Shown piece by piece: positions 56,007 through 63,001 of a DNA stretch of 64,000 bases. Both the position numbers and the translations under genes were made by a program. Positions within the stretch are counted from its first letter, which is position 1. Each line of letters opens with the position of its first letter. The DNA is from Streptomyces sp. YS415 (GTDB taxonomy: Bacteria; Actinomycetota; Actinomycetes; Streptomycetales; Streptomycetaceae). Location of the stretch: positions 1 to 64,000 of the forward strand of contig NZ_JAMJFL010000026.1 in NCBI RefSeq assembly GCF_023544665.1, read 5' to 3'. Below the pieces are notes generated by a model. The model had not been told where the DNA came from, ran no database searches, and saw only the letters and a list, made by a program, of their open reading frames with translations.

Positions 56007-56043
56007 AAAAGGGCCCCCGGCGCTGCACGCCGGGGGCCCTTTT
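56007..56043. terminator. Strong bidirectional terminator
   Basis: A perfect 16-bp stem (AAAAGGGCCCCCGGCG and its reverse complement) around CTGCA gives a T run on either strand. It lies between the convergent genes ending at 55994 and 56060. Confidence 0.9.
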
Positions 56044-56059
56044 CTTGCTGCCGTATCTG

Positions 56060-56842
56060 CTATTGGACGTCGACGAAGTCGCCGGCCGCGCTGACCGCCG
56101 GGGTCGTGCTCGTGCCCGCGAAGCTGTAGCGGAAGTAGCCGTCGGTGGAAGCGGTGACGCTCGTCTTGAGGGTGCCCGTCGAGCTGGACTTGATCGTCTT
56201 CACCGTGGTGTAGGTGCTGCTGCCCTTCTTGCGGAACTGCAGCTTCACCGACTGGTCGGCGTAACCGTGGTACAGGTTGTCGTCCCAGTTGGCCCGGGAG
56301 AGCTTGCCGGTGACCGTGATGGTCCGGCCCTTCTTCACCGGCTCCGGCGAGGCGTTGACCGTCAGCTTCGAGTAGCGCTGCACCTGGAACGTGGTGGCCG
56401 CGTCCCGGTGGATGTAGTCGAGGTCGATGGCCGAGACCAGGGTCCTGATCCTCCAGGTGGCCGCCGCGTTGTTGCCGTTGATGGCGGAGCCGCCCTGCGG
56501 GTCGAACGTCAGCGTGCCCGTGCAGGTCGAGGTGGTGGCGCTCACCTTGACGCAGGTGATCTCGCCTTCGTCGTACCAGATCTGGTCGTAGTTCGGCGTC
56601 GGACCGTACGCGCTGATGTACGTGGTCTCGTCGATGCCCGAGTCGTCCGAGGCGGTCACGGAGACCTTGGCGGACACGACGTTGGTGGTGCCGACCACGA
56701 CCGGCTTGCCGCCGTTGACGACGACCTTGTCGATCGTGATGTCGCCCGAGCCACCGTCCTCCGCCCGGGCGGTGGCACCGGTCGCGCCGGCGACCAGCGC
56801 GACGCTGGTTCCGAGCACGGCGAAGCGCATGGCTGCGCGCAT
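56060..56842 (-). CDS. Secreted protein of unknown function (Ig-like C-terminus)
   Basis: This 260-residue exported protein has a signal peptide cut near ATARA. An N-terminal beta domain begins DITIDKVVVNGGKPVVVGTTNVVSAK, in the style of DUF5707, and contains a Cys pair in ITCVKVSATTSTCTGTL. The C-terminal immunoglobulin-like domain includes LTVNASPEPVKKGRTITVTG and SVKLQFRKKGSS. No catalytic residues are seen. GGGGGGA precedes the ATG. Confidence 0.75.
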   Translation of the reverse strand: MRAAMRFAVLGTSVALVAGATGATARAEDGGSGDITIDKVVVNGGKPVVVGTTNVVSAKVSVTASDDSGIDETTYISAYGPTPNYDQIWYDEGEITCVKVSATTSTCTGTLTFDPQGGSAINGNNAAATWRIRTLVSAIDLDYIHRDAATTFQVQRYSKLTVNASPEPVKKGRTITVTGKLSRANWDDNLYHGYADQSVKLQFRKKGSSTYTTVKTIKSSSTGTLKTSVTASTDGYFRYSFAGTSTTPAVSAAGDFVDVQ

Positions 56843-56896
56843 GAAGATCCCCCCAGGGAGTATGCGTTGATCAGCGGAAGACTACGTGACCGCAGA

Positions 56897-57406
56897 TCAG
56901 AGCGCTTCCCGGTTTTCCTTGACCGCTTCCCCCGACCTGCTGACCGGCGGCAGGACGCTCCACGGGAAGTTGATCCAGTCGTCGGTCCGCTTCCACACGT
57001 ACTCGCACTTCACGAGGGAGTGGGACTTCTCGTAGACGACCGCGGAGCGGACCTCGGCGACGTGGTCGAGGCAGAAGTCGTGCACCAGCTTCAGCGTCTT
57101 GCCGGTGTCGGCGACGTCGTCGGTGATCAGGATCTTCTTGTCGGAGAAGTCGATGGCGTTCGGCACGGGCGCGAGCATGACGGGCATGTCCAGCGTGGTG
57201 CCGACCCCGGTGTAGAACTCGACGTTCACCAGGTGGATGTTCTTGCAGTCGAGGGCGTAGGCGAGCCCGCCGGCGACGAAGACACCGCCGCGCGCGATGG
57301 ACAGCACGATGTCGGGCTCGTAGCCGTCGTCGGCGATGGTCTGGGCGAGTTCGCGGATGGCGGTGCCGAACGCCTCGTAGGTGAGGTTCTCCCGTATGTC
57401 GCTCAT
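56897..57406 (-). CDS. Phosphoribosyltransferase
   Basis: This 169-residue type I PRTase has the PRPP loop KILITDDVADTGKTLKLV and an N-terminal VLSIARGGVFVAGGLAYAL. The fold matches xanthine/hypoxanthine-type enzymes, but the base cannot be fixed. It starts 2 bp after dcd, so the two form an operon of nucleotide-pool enzymes. Confidence 0.88.
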   Translation of the reverse strand: MSDIRENLTYEAFGTAIRELAQTIADDGYEPDIVLSIARGGVFVAGGLAYALDCKNIHLVNVEFYTGVGTTLDMPVMLAPVPNAIDFSDKKILITDDVADTGKTLKLVHDFCLDHVAEVRSAVVYEKSHSLVKCEYVWKRTDDWINFPWSVLPPVSRSGEAVKENREAL

Positions 57407-57408
57407 GC

Positions 57409-57984
57409 TCACACCTGGGTCCGATGGAAGTTCAGGAAGGACCGGGAGGCGGTCGGGCCGCGCTGCCCCTGGTACCGGGATCCGTACCGCTCGCTGCCGT
57501 AGGGGAACTCCGCGGGCGAGCTGAGCCGGAACATGCACAGCTGCCCGATCTTCATCCCGGGCCAGAGCTTGATGGGGAGCGTGGCGAGGTTGCTGAGCTC
57601 CAGGGTGACGTGCCCGGAGAACCCGGGGTCGATGAACCCGGCCGTGGAGTGCGTGACGAGCCCGAGCCGCCCGAGGGAGCTCTTGCCCTCCAGCCGCGAG
57701 GCGAGGTCGTCGGGCAGCGAGATGACCTCGTAGGTGGAGGCGAGCACGAACTCCCCGGGATGGAGGATGAACGGCTCGTCGCCCTCGGGCTCCACGAGCC
57801 GTGTGAGGTCGGCCTGCTCGATGGAGGGGTCGATGTGGGGGTACCGGTGGTTCTCGAACACCCGGAAGTACCGGTCCAGGCGCACGTCGATGCTGGACGG
57901 CTGCACCATGGTCTGGTCGTAGGGATCGATCCGTACCCGCCCGGCGTCGATCTCGGCCCGGATGTCCTTGTCTGAGAGAAGCAC
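57409..57984 (-). CDS. dcd: dCTP deaminase
   Basis: This 191-residue enzyme deaminates dCTP to dUTP; in actinobacteria it may be bifunctional to dUMP. Family motifs are MVQPSSIDVRLDRYFRVF, EGKSSLGRLGLVTHSTAGFIDPGFSG and the C-terminal YQGQRGPTASR. It starts with GTG. No Shine-Dalgarno is seen, while TATCCT 6 nt upstream (57991-57996) suggests a leaderless mRNA. Confidence 0.95.
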   Translation of the reverse strand: MLLSDKDIRAEIDAGRVRIDPYDQTMVQPSSIDVRLDRYFRVFENHRYPHIDPSIEQADLTRLVEPEGDEPFILHPGEFVLASTYEVISLPDDLASRLEGKSSLGRLGLVTHSTAGFIDPGFSGHVTLELSNLATLPIKLWPGMKIGQLCMFRLSSPAEFPYGSERYGSRYQGQRGPTASRSFLNFHRTQV

Positions 57985-58067
57985 GTCCCGAGGATACGCA
58001 AGGCGCGCGGACCGACCGAATCGGACGGCACCGCGCGCCTGCGCCCTTGCTCTGCTGCTCCGGCCTG

Positions 58068-58235
58068 CTACCGCTTGCTGCCGATCTCCAACGCCACCGG
58101 CACGACACTGCGGAGCCGGGCACAGCGCGGACACCGGACCAGTCGTCCGGGACCGAGCCGCTCGGCCTGCTGCATCGGGAACGAGGCGGTGCTGAATACG
58201 TGCCCATCGGCACAACGGACGACGGTGCGCTCCAT
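58068..58235 (-). CDS. Small Cys/His zinc-ribbon-like protein
   Basis: This 55-residue protein begins MERTVVRCADGHVFST and has CPRCARLRSVV, giving a Cys-His/Cys-Cys set that could bind zinc. GAAGGA lies 5 nt before the ATG. The codon bias is coding-like. It is close to a tRNA gene and to dcd, and its function is unknown. Confidence 0.72.
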   Translation of the reverse strand: MERTVVRCADGHVFSTASFPMQQAERLGPGRLVRCPRCARLRSVVPVALEIGSKR

Positions 58236-58426
58236 CAAGTCCTTCGAGTCCCTTCCCCAAGAGCCGCACCCGGCTGCTGCCCGCCGGGCGCCGAAAGCCC
58301 ACATTACGGGATGAAAGGGACGGCTCTCCAGGCGGCACTCCGACCCGCCCGCACCGTCTCCCACGCCACCACCGTACGCCCCCAACTCCGTTCCCCCGCA
58401 GCCGCATCTCATCCCTGAAACGCCGT

Positions 58427-58471
58427 CAGACCCCGCGGCCTGAGCACCGGGGGTCTGCCATGAGGTAGAGT
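58427..58471 (+). promoter_or_regulatory. Hairpin and possible tRNA promoter
   Basis: CAGACCCC (58427-58434) pairs with GGGGTCTG (58450-58457). It is followed by TAGAGT (58466-58471), a good -10 placed 38 nt before the tRNA. The rest of the 58236-58509 gap shows no gene. Confidence 0.4.
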
Positions 58472-58509
58472 GAGCGAGCATTCGACACCGACTCCGGTCG
58501 GCGTCTTAC

Positions 58510-58583
58510 GCGGGTGTAGTTTAATGGTAGAACATCAGCTTCCCAAGCTGAGAGCGCGAGTTCGATTCTCGTCACCCGCTCCA
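58510..58583 (+). tRNA. tRNA-Gly, anticodon CCC
   Basis: The cloverleaf is complete. The acceptor GCGGGTG pairs with CACCCGC, the anticodon stem TCAGC/GCTGA encloses TTCCCAA, and the T-arm contains GTTCGATTC. The anticodon is at 58542-58544. The CCA end is encoded. A U-tract terminator follows. Confidence 0.97.
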
Positions 58584-58590
58584 TGGAGAA

Positions 58591-58618
58591 GGCCCAGGTC
58601 ATCGACCCGGGCCTTTTT
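58591..58618 (+). terminator. Intrinsic terminator of the tRNA gene
   Basis: GGCCCAGGTC pairs with GACCCGGGCC (one mismatch) around ATC and is followed by TTTTT, a classical rho-independent form. Confidence 0.9.
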
Positions 58619-58679
58619 GCTGTGCGGGATGGTCGGTAATCAGGTCGCCAGGAAGTCTTGTTGCTCTCACGATGAGTGC

Positions 58680-59150
58680 ATGGACCGGTTGGGGCGCAGC
58701 GCTTGGCAGTATGTGGCGGAGGTACTCCCGCCCGAGGAACTCCCCATGCTCGCTGCTCATGCGCTCGTCGACGGGCACGATTCCCCCGCCCTGCGCGAAC
58801 TGGCCGGCCTGCCACGCAGGAGCGACGCGAGCGAGATCCGCGAACTGTACGTCCAGGCCATGCACGAACTCGGCGTACCCCTTCCCGACGAGGAGACAGC
58901 CGGCCGCCGGCTCCTCGTGGGCCTCGCGGGCGGTCTCGTACATGCCGAGCTGAGCCCCAAGGGCGTGGTCGACCGGCTGTCCAGGGCGCTCGCGGCCCGC
59001 ACCCCGGAGGAGACACGGTTCCTGTCCGTCGCAGCCCAGTACAGCGAATGGATGGGCGCGGACGAAGTCCTGGGGTGGGAGAACGATCTCAGGGCGGCGG
59101 CCCACTCGTTGACCGCCTCCACCGATCTCGGGAGCGAGGCCGTCGGCTGA
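58680..59150 (+). CDS. Conserved hypothetical protein
   Basis: This 156-residue soluble, helical, acidic protein is not recognised as a known family. Recurrent features are EVLPPEELPMLAAHALV, ALRELAGLPRRSDASEIREL and VDRLSRALAARTPEETRFL. The ATG at 58680 has no ribosome site; CACGAT 6 nt upstream is compatible with a leaderless start. An in-frame ATG at 58629 would add 17 unlikely residues. Confidence 0.7.
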   Translation: MDRLGRSAWQYVAEVLPPEELPMLAAHALVDGHDSPALRELAGLPRRSDASEIRELYVQAMHELGVPLPDEETAGRRLLVGLAGGLVHAELSPKGVVDRLSRALAARTPEETRFLSVAAQYSEWMGADEVLGWENDLRAAAHSLTASTDLGSEAVG

Positions 59151-59162
59151 CGACTGTGCCCG

Positions 59163-59441
59163 TCACCCGGCCGTGTCGTCGTCGCCGTTCCTTCCGGTCT
59201 CCGGTTCCCCGGTGAGCCGGGTTGCGAGGTGGTAGGCGACGGTGACGTCCTCGTATTCCTGGCCGGGGACGACCGGGTCCGGTAGATGGGTCCGGTCGGT
59301 GTGGCTCGTCGACTCTCGCTTCCCGGTGCCGGGGAAGCGAACGAGCGTCTGGGGTTCCTCCGTGAAGCGGAGCCGTTCGGCGTGGACCGTCGAGCGGAAC
59401 GAGATGTCCCCGGCCGGGCTCCCGGCTCCCGCCCCTCGGGT
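59163..59441 (-). pseudogene. Conserved-looking reading frame without any start codon
   Basis: Directly after the TGA of the repeat-protein gene, the same frame stays open for 92 codons with strong GC3. It reads like a real beta-rich small protein: DISFRSTVHAERLRFTEEP, LVRFPGTGKRES, LPDPVVPGQEYEDVTVAYH and LATRL. It contains no ATG, GTG or TTG at all. It could be read by TGA readthrough, start at a rare codon such as ATC (59403-59405), or be a small gene broken by loss of its start. AAGGAG lies at 59451-59456. I cannot decide between these from sequence alone. Confidence 0.6.
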
Positions 59442-60584
59442 TCAGGGCGGCTCCTTCGGCTCCCTGTCGGTACGGGCGCGACTGGATCTCGGCGGCAGCT
59501 TCCCGTCCTCTCCTCGCACCCGGCGCGTGCGGGTGCCGCCTTGGCTCCGGCCGGCCCGGCCCCGCTCTCCCTCCGCGCCCTTGCGCGCCGCGCGCGGCTC
59601 GGCCGGCTCGGTGCGTTCAGCGGGGGCGTTCGCCGTCTCGTCAGTGGCAACGGCAGCGGCAGCGGCAGCGGCAGCGTCCGCTACGGCGTTGACGCCGCCC
59701 TGTGCCGTGTCGCCTGCCGCTTCCGTCACACCCCCGGCCTGCCCGGCCACGCTCCCGGCGGTACTGCCCACCGCCTCGCCGGCGTTTCCGACGGTCCGGC
59801 TCGTCTCATGGCCGACATCCTCCACCGCTCGCCCGGCACCACTGCCGACGCCCTCCACCGCCCGCCCGGCACCACCGCCGACGCCCTCCACCGCCCGCCC
59901 GGCACCACCCCCCACGTCCCGAACGGCCCCGCCGGCTCCCTCACCGACCTCCTGTACGGCGGCACCGGCGCCCCGCCCCACGTCCTGCACAGCAGCCCCT
60001 GCGCCCCGCCCCACGTCCTGGACGGCAGCCCCGGCTCCCTGGCCGACGTCCCGTACGGCGGCTCCCGCGCCCGAGCCGACCTCCTGGACGGCCCTTCCGG
60101 CACCCGTGCCCAGCTCCCCCACGGCCTGGCGGGCTCCGCTGCCGACGTCCTGTACGGCGGACCCGACTCCACGTGCCAGCTCGTGCAGGATCTCCGGGTT
60201 GCGGTCGAGCGTGGTGAGCACGCGGTCGATGATCTTCGCGACGTTGTGGAGACGCACCGTGAGCTGGGCCTGTGCCTCGACACCCGAGATGCCCAGGTGT
60301 ACCCGGCCGAGCGAGACGTCGGCGCCCACGTTCAGTTTGAGCAGATCCAGCACCTCGGCCTGCAGCGAGACATGCGCCCGCAGATCCTCGACGTCCAGAT
60401 CGATCTCGTCGACCTTCAGGATCGGAACGTCGAGGAAGACATCAGGGCTCGCACCGGCTGCGTCCTCCTCGTCGTACGCCTCGGGATCGGCGTACTCGTC
60501 ACCGTCCTCGGCGTCGACTTCGTCACCGTATTCGTCGTCGTAGTCCTCGACGGAGTCCTCGTCGTTCTCGACGTTGCCGCGCAT
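59442..60584 (-). CDS. Protein with eleven tandem 11-residue repeats
   Basis: This is a 380-residue protein. The very acidic N-terminus (residues 1-45) leads to a conserved-looking domain at about 48-135 (FLDVPILKVDEIDLDVEDLR, LLKLNVGADVSLGRVHLGIS, LHNVAKIIDRVLTTLD). Residues 139-259 are eleven exact 11-mers of the form GAGxAVxxVGx. Two weaker units, an Ala-rich stretch and an Arg/Lys-rich tail follow. The 11-residue periodicity recalls LEA or apolipoprotein-type amphipathic helices. ATG 60584 is chosen because GGAGG lies 7 nt upstream. The tail uses rare codons (AGA, AGT, AGG). Function is unknown. Confidence 0.82.
   Translation of the reverse strand: MRGNVENDEDSVEDYDDEYGDEVDAEDGDEYADPEAYDEEDAAGASPDVFLDVPILKVDEIDLDVEDLRAHVSLQAEVLDLLKLNVGADVSLGRVHLGISGVEAQAQLTVRLHNVAKIIDRVLTTLDRNPEILHELARGVGSAVQDVGSGARQAVGELGTGAGRAVQEVGSGAGAAVRDVGQGAGAAVQDVGRGAGAAVQDVGRGAGAAVQEVGEGAGGAVRDVGGGAGRAVEGVGGGAGRAVEGVGSGAGRAVEDVGHETSRTVGNAGEAVGSTAGSVAGQAGGVTEAAGDTAQGGVNAVADAAAAAAAAVATDETANAPAERTEPAEPRAARKGAEGERGRAGRSQGGTRTRRVRGEDGKLPPRSSRARTDREPKEPP
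59808..60170. repeat. 33-bp tandem repeats encoding the 11-mers
   Basis: Eleven contiguous 33-bp units encode the repeats; neighbouring units around 59815-59910 are nearly identical at DNA level, suggesting recent expansion. Confidence 0.85.
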
Positions 60585-60790
60585 CGCCACGCCTCCGCGG
60601 TTTTTGCGTACGTTTCGACCATCTTCAGCCCTTGGGGTCATGGGTGCGCGGTCGGCACCGGCCGGATGGGTTCTCGTCGACGCCGCAAAGGGCTCTGTAC
60701 AGCGTTCAAGTTACCGGCAGGTTTCTCGTGACTTGTTTGGTTGATTTCAGTAGAACCCGTTTCGATTGAGAAAAGAGAAAGGGGATCTAC
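60585..60790. other. Divergent promoter region of 60584 and the oxidase gene
   Basis: From about 60700 the sequence becomes unusually AT-rich (cttgtttggttgatttcag, tttcgattgagaaaag). It lies between two divergent genes and must hold both promoters. No clear palindrome is seen. Confidence 0.5.
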
Positions 60791-62410
60791 GTGACATCTG
60801 GATCAGGCGTCAGACCGGAAGGAAGAGAGTTCTCCCGACGACGTTTCATTGGTAGAACTGGTTCTATTTTTGGTGCCGTCGCATTGGGGGCGATTGATCT
60901 GCCCGCCGCCGCGGCGCTCCCTCTCGACGAGCAGGTCGACGCTCTTGTCATCGGCACCGGATACGGCGGCTGCGTCACCGCGCTGCGGCTCGCCCAGGCC
61001 GGGGTGAACGTCCGTATGGTGGAAATGGGCATGGCCTGGGACACCCCGGGGACGGACGGCAAGGTCTTCGCCAACACCACCAGCCCGGACTACCGGTCCT
61101 TCTGGCTCCGCACCCGGACCAGGCAGCCGCTGAGCAACTTCCTCGGCTTCCCGATCGACAAGGACGTGCCGCGGTACACGGGGATCCTGGACGCCGAGGA
61201 CATGGGCGGGATCGTCGTGTACCAGGGGCGGGGCGTCGGGGGCGGGTCGCTCGTCAACGGCGGGATGGCGGTCACGCCACCGCGCTCCCGCTTCCCCGGG
61301 ATCCTGCCCTCCGTCGACGTCGACGAGATGTACGACGTCTACTACCCGCGCGCCAACAGCACCCTGGGGGTCAGCGGCATCGACCCCGCCTGGTTCGACA
61401 CCACGGAGTGCTACGGGTACGCCCGCGTCGGCCGCAAGCACGCGGCACGGTCCGGTTTCCGCTTCCTGTTCGTGCCCAATGTCTACGACTGGGACTACAT
61501 GAAGCGGGAGGCCGCGGGAGCGGTGCCCAAGTCGGCCCTGGCCGGCGAGATCCTGTACGGCAACAACCACGGCAAGAAGTCCTTGCCGAAGACGTACCTC
61601 GCGCAGGCCCGCGCGACCGGACGCGTCGGCATCTCACCGCTGCACCGGGTCACCGGTGTCACGCCCGCCCAAGGCGGCTACGCCGTCACCCTGGAGCAAC
61701 TCGACACGGGCGGCGCCGTCGTCGCGACCAGGACGGTACGGGCGCGGCGGGTGTTCTTCGCCGCGGGCAGCGTCGGCACCAGCAAGCTGCTGGTCCGGCT
61801 GAAGGCCACGGGCGCACTGCCGAACCTCAACGGCGAGATCGGCGCCGGCTGGGGCGAGAACGGCAACGTCATGTGCGGCCGGGCCAACCACCTGTGGGAC
61901 CCGACCGGCGCACTGCAGTCGTCGATCCCGACGGCGGGCATCGACAACTGGGCCGCGGGCGGGGCGTTCGCCGAGGTGGCGCCGCTGCCGACCGGCATCG
62001 AGACCTGGGCGTCGTTCTACCTGTCGATCACCAACAACCCCCACCGCGGCCGGTTCACCTGGAACGCGGCGGCCGGGAAGGTGGAGCTGAACTGGCAGAC
62101 GGCCTGGAAGCAGCCGTCGATCACCATGGCGAAGACGATCTTCGACAAGATCAACGCCACCGAGGGGACCATCTACCGCACGGACCTCTTCGGCGCCTAC
62201 AAGATCTGGGGCGACCATCTCACGTACCACCCGCTCGGTGGCGCGGTCCTCAACCGGGCGACCGACAACTACGGGCGCCTGCACGGCTATACGGGGCTGT
62301 ACGTGATGGACGGCGCGCTCATTCCCGGCAACGTCTCCGTCAATCCGTTCGTGACCATCACCGCGCTCGCCGAGCGCAACATCGAGAAGATCATCGCCGA
62401 GGATTTCTGA
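60791..62410 (+). CDS. Cholesterol-oxidase-like GMC flavoprotein, Tat-exported
   Basis: This is a 539-residue protein. The Tat signal is SRRRFIG followed by RTGSIFGAVALGAIDL, and cleavage is likely near AAAALP. The FAD-binding site is VIGTGYGGCVTALRLAQAG, and VVYQGRGVGGGSLVNGGMA and the active-site His in HPLGGAVL with NPFVTITALAERN match cholesterol oxidases. It probably oxidises and isomerises a 3-beta-hydroxysterol. It starts with GTG after AAGGGGA. The first 100 bp are AT-rich with AGA codons, unlike the rest. A hairpin follows the stop. Confidence 0.9.
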   Translation: MTSGSGVRPEGREFSRRRFIGRTGSIFGAVALGAIDLPAAAALPLDEQVDALVIGTGYGGCVTALRLAQAGVNVRMVEMGMAWDTPGTDGKVFANTTSPDYRSFWLRTRTRQPLSNFLGFPIDKDVPRYTGILDAEDMGGIVVYQGRGVGGGSLVNGGMAVTPPRSRFPGILPSVDVDEMYDVYYPRANSTLGVSGIDPAWFDTTECYGYARVGRKHAARSGFRFLFVPNVYDWDYMKREAAGAVPKSALAGEILYGNNHGKKSLPKTYLAQARATGRVGISPLHRVTGVTPAQGGYAVTLEQLDTGGAVVATRTVRARRVFFAAGSVGTSKLLVRLKATGALPNLNGEIGAGWGENGNVMCGRANHLWDPTGALQSSIPTAGIDNWAAGGAFAEVAPLPTGIETWASFYLSITNNPHRGRFTWNAAAGKVELNWQTAWKQPSITMAKTIFDKINATEGTIYRTDLFGAYKIWGDHLTYHPLGGAVLNRATDNYGRLHGYTGLYVMDGALIPGNVSVNPFVTITALAERNIEKIIAEDF

Positions 62411-62438
62411 GCCGATCCTTCCGGGATCCGTCCATCAC

Positions 62439-62470
62439 TGTGGGCCGGGGCCTCCGGGTCCCGGCCCACA
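62439..62470 (+). terminator. Terminator after the oxidase gene
   Basis: TGTGGGCCGGG pairs perfectly with CCCGGCCCACA across a 10-nt loop. Confidence 0.75.
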
Positions 62471-62513
62471 CCCTTGCCCCACGCGCTTGCCCCACACCCT
62501 TGTCCCGCTCCCT

Positions 62514-62999
62514 TCAACCGCGCGCCGACGGCAGTACGCAGGCGCTGTCCAGCCCCAGCACATGGTTGAGGCGGCCGAACGCCAGCCAGGAGCCGATGCT
62601 CATGCTCAGCTCCACGATCTCCGCCTGGCTGTAGTGCGCCGTCATCCGTTCCCAGAACTCCCCGTCCAGGCCGTGATGGTCGAGGGCGTAGCGCTCCGCG
62701 TACTCGGCGGCCAGCCGGGTCCGGTCGTCGAAGGCGTCCGTCGTACGCCACCGGGCGACCGCGTCGAGGAAGCCCTCCTCGACCTTCTGCCCGGCGCGTT
62801 CGGTGCGCCAGTCCAGGCAGAACAGGCAGCCGTTGATCTGCGCGACGCGCAGCCGGGCGGCCTCGAACTCGCGCAGGCCGAGGGTGCTGTGCTCGTAGAC
62901 GGCGAGGGAGAAGGCACTGGCCGCCGGGCCGATCCCGGGCACCAGCTCGCCCCAGACGTACGCGAGGGGCTCGGCGCCCTCGGGGATGTCGATGCGCAT
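62514..62999 (-). CDS. Carboxymuconolactone-decarboxylase (AhpD-like) protein
   Basis: This 161-residue CMD-domain protein has the redox pair Cys-Leu-Phe-Cys in RVAQINGCLFCLDWRTE and a later WERMTAHYSQAEIVELSMSIG. Proteins with this CxxC act as peroxidases or reductants. It starts 2 bp after the stop of the DapB-like gene, so the two form an operon. The substrate is unknown. Confidence 0.87.
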   Translation of the reverse strand: MRIDIPEGAEPLAYVWGELVPGIGPAASAFSLAVYEHSTLGLREFEAARLRVAQINGCLFCLDWRTERAGQKVEEGFLDAVARWRTTDAFDDRTRLAAEYAERYALDHHGLDGEFWERMTAHYSQAEIVELSMSIGSWLAFGRLNHVLGLDSACVLPSARG

Positions 63000-63001
63000 G
63001 G

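Noticed and set aside
58510..59150. Possible integration site at tRNA-Gly
   Set aside because: No integrase gene and no duplicate of the tRNA 3' end were seen nearby.
59442..59444. Selenocysteine at the TGA
   Set aside because: I see no SECIS-like hairpin directly after the TGA and no redox motif around it; readthrough or a broken start is more likely.
58757..59650. Long minus-strand open frame rich in Arg, Pro and Ser
   Set aside because: Its composition is that of an off-frame shadow and it overlaps the better supported genes at 58680 and 59442 and the conserved-looking frame at 59163.
59808..60170. CRISPR-like array from regular 33-bp repeats
   Set aside because: The repeats are contiguous without spacers and are in frame within a protein.
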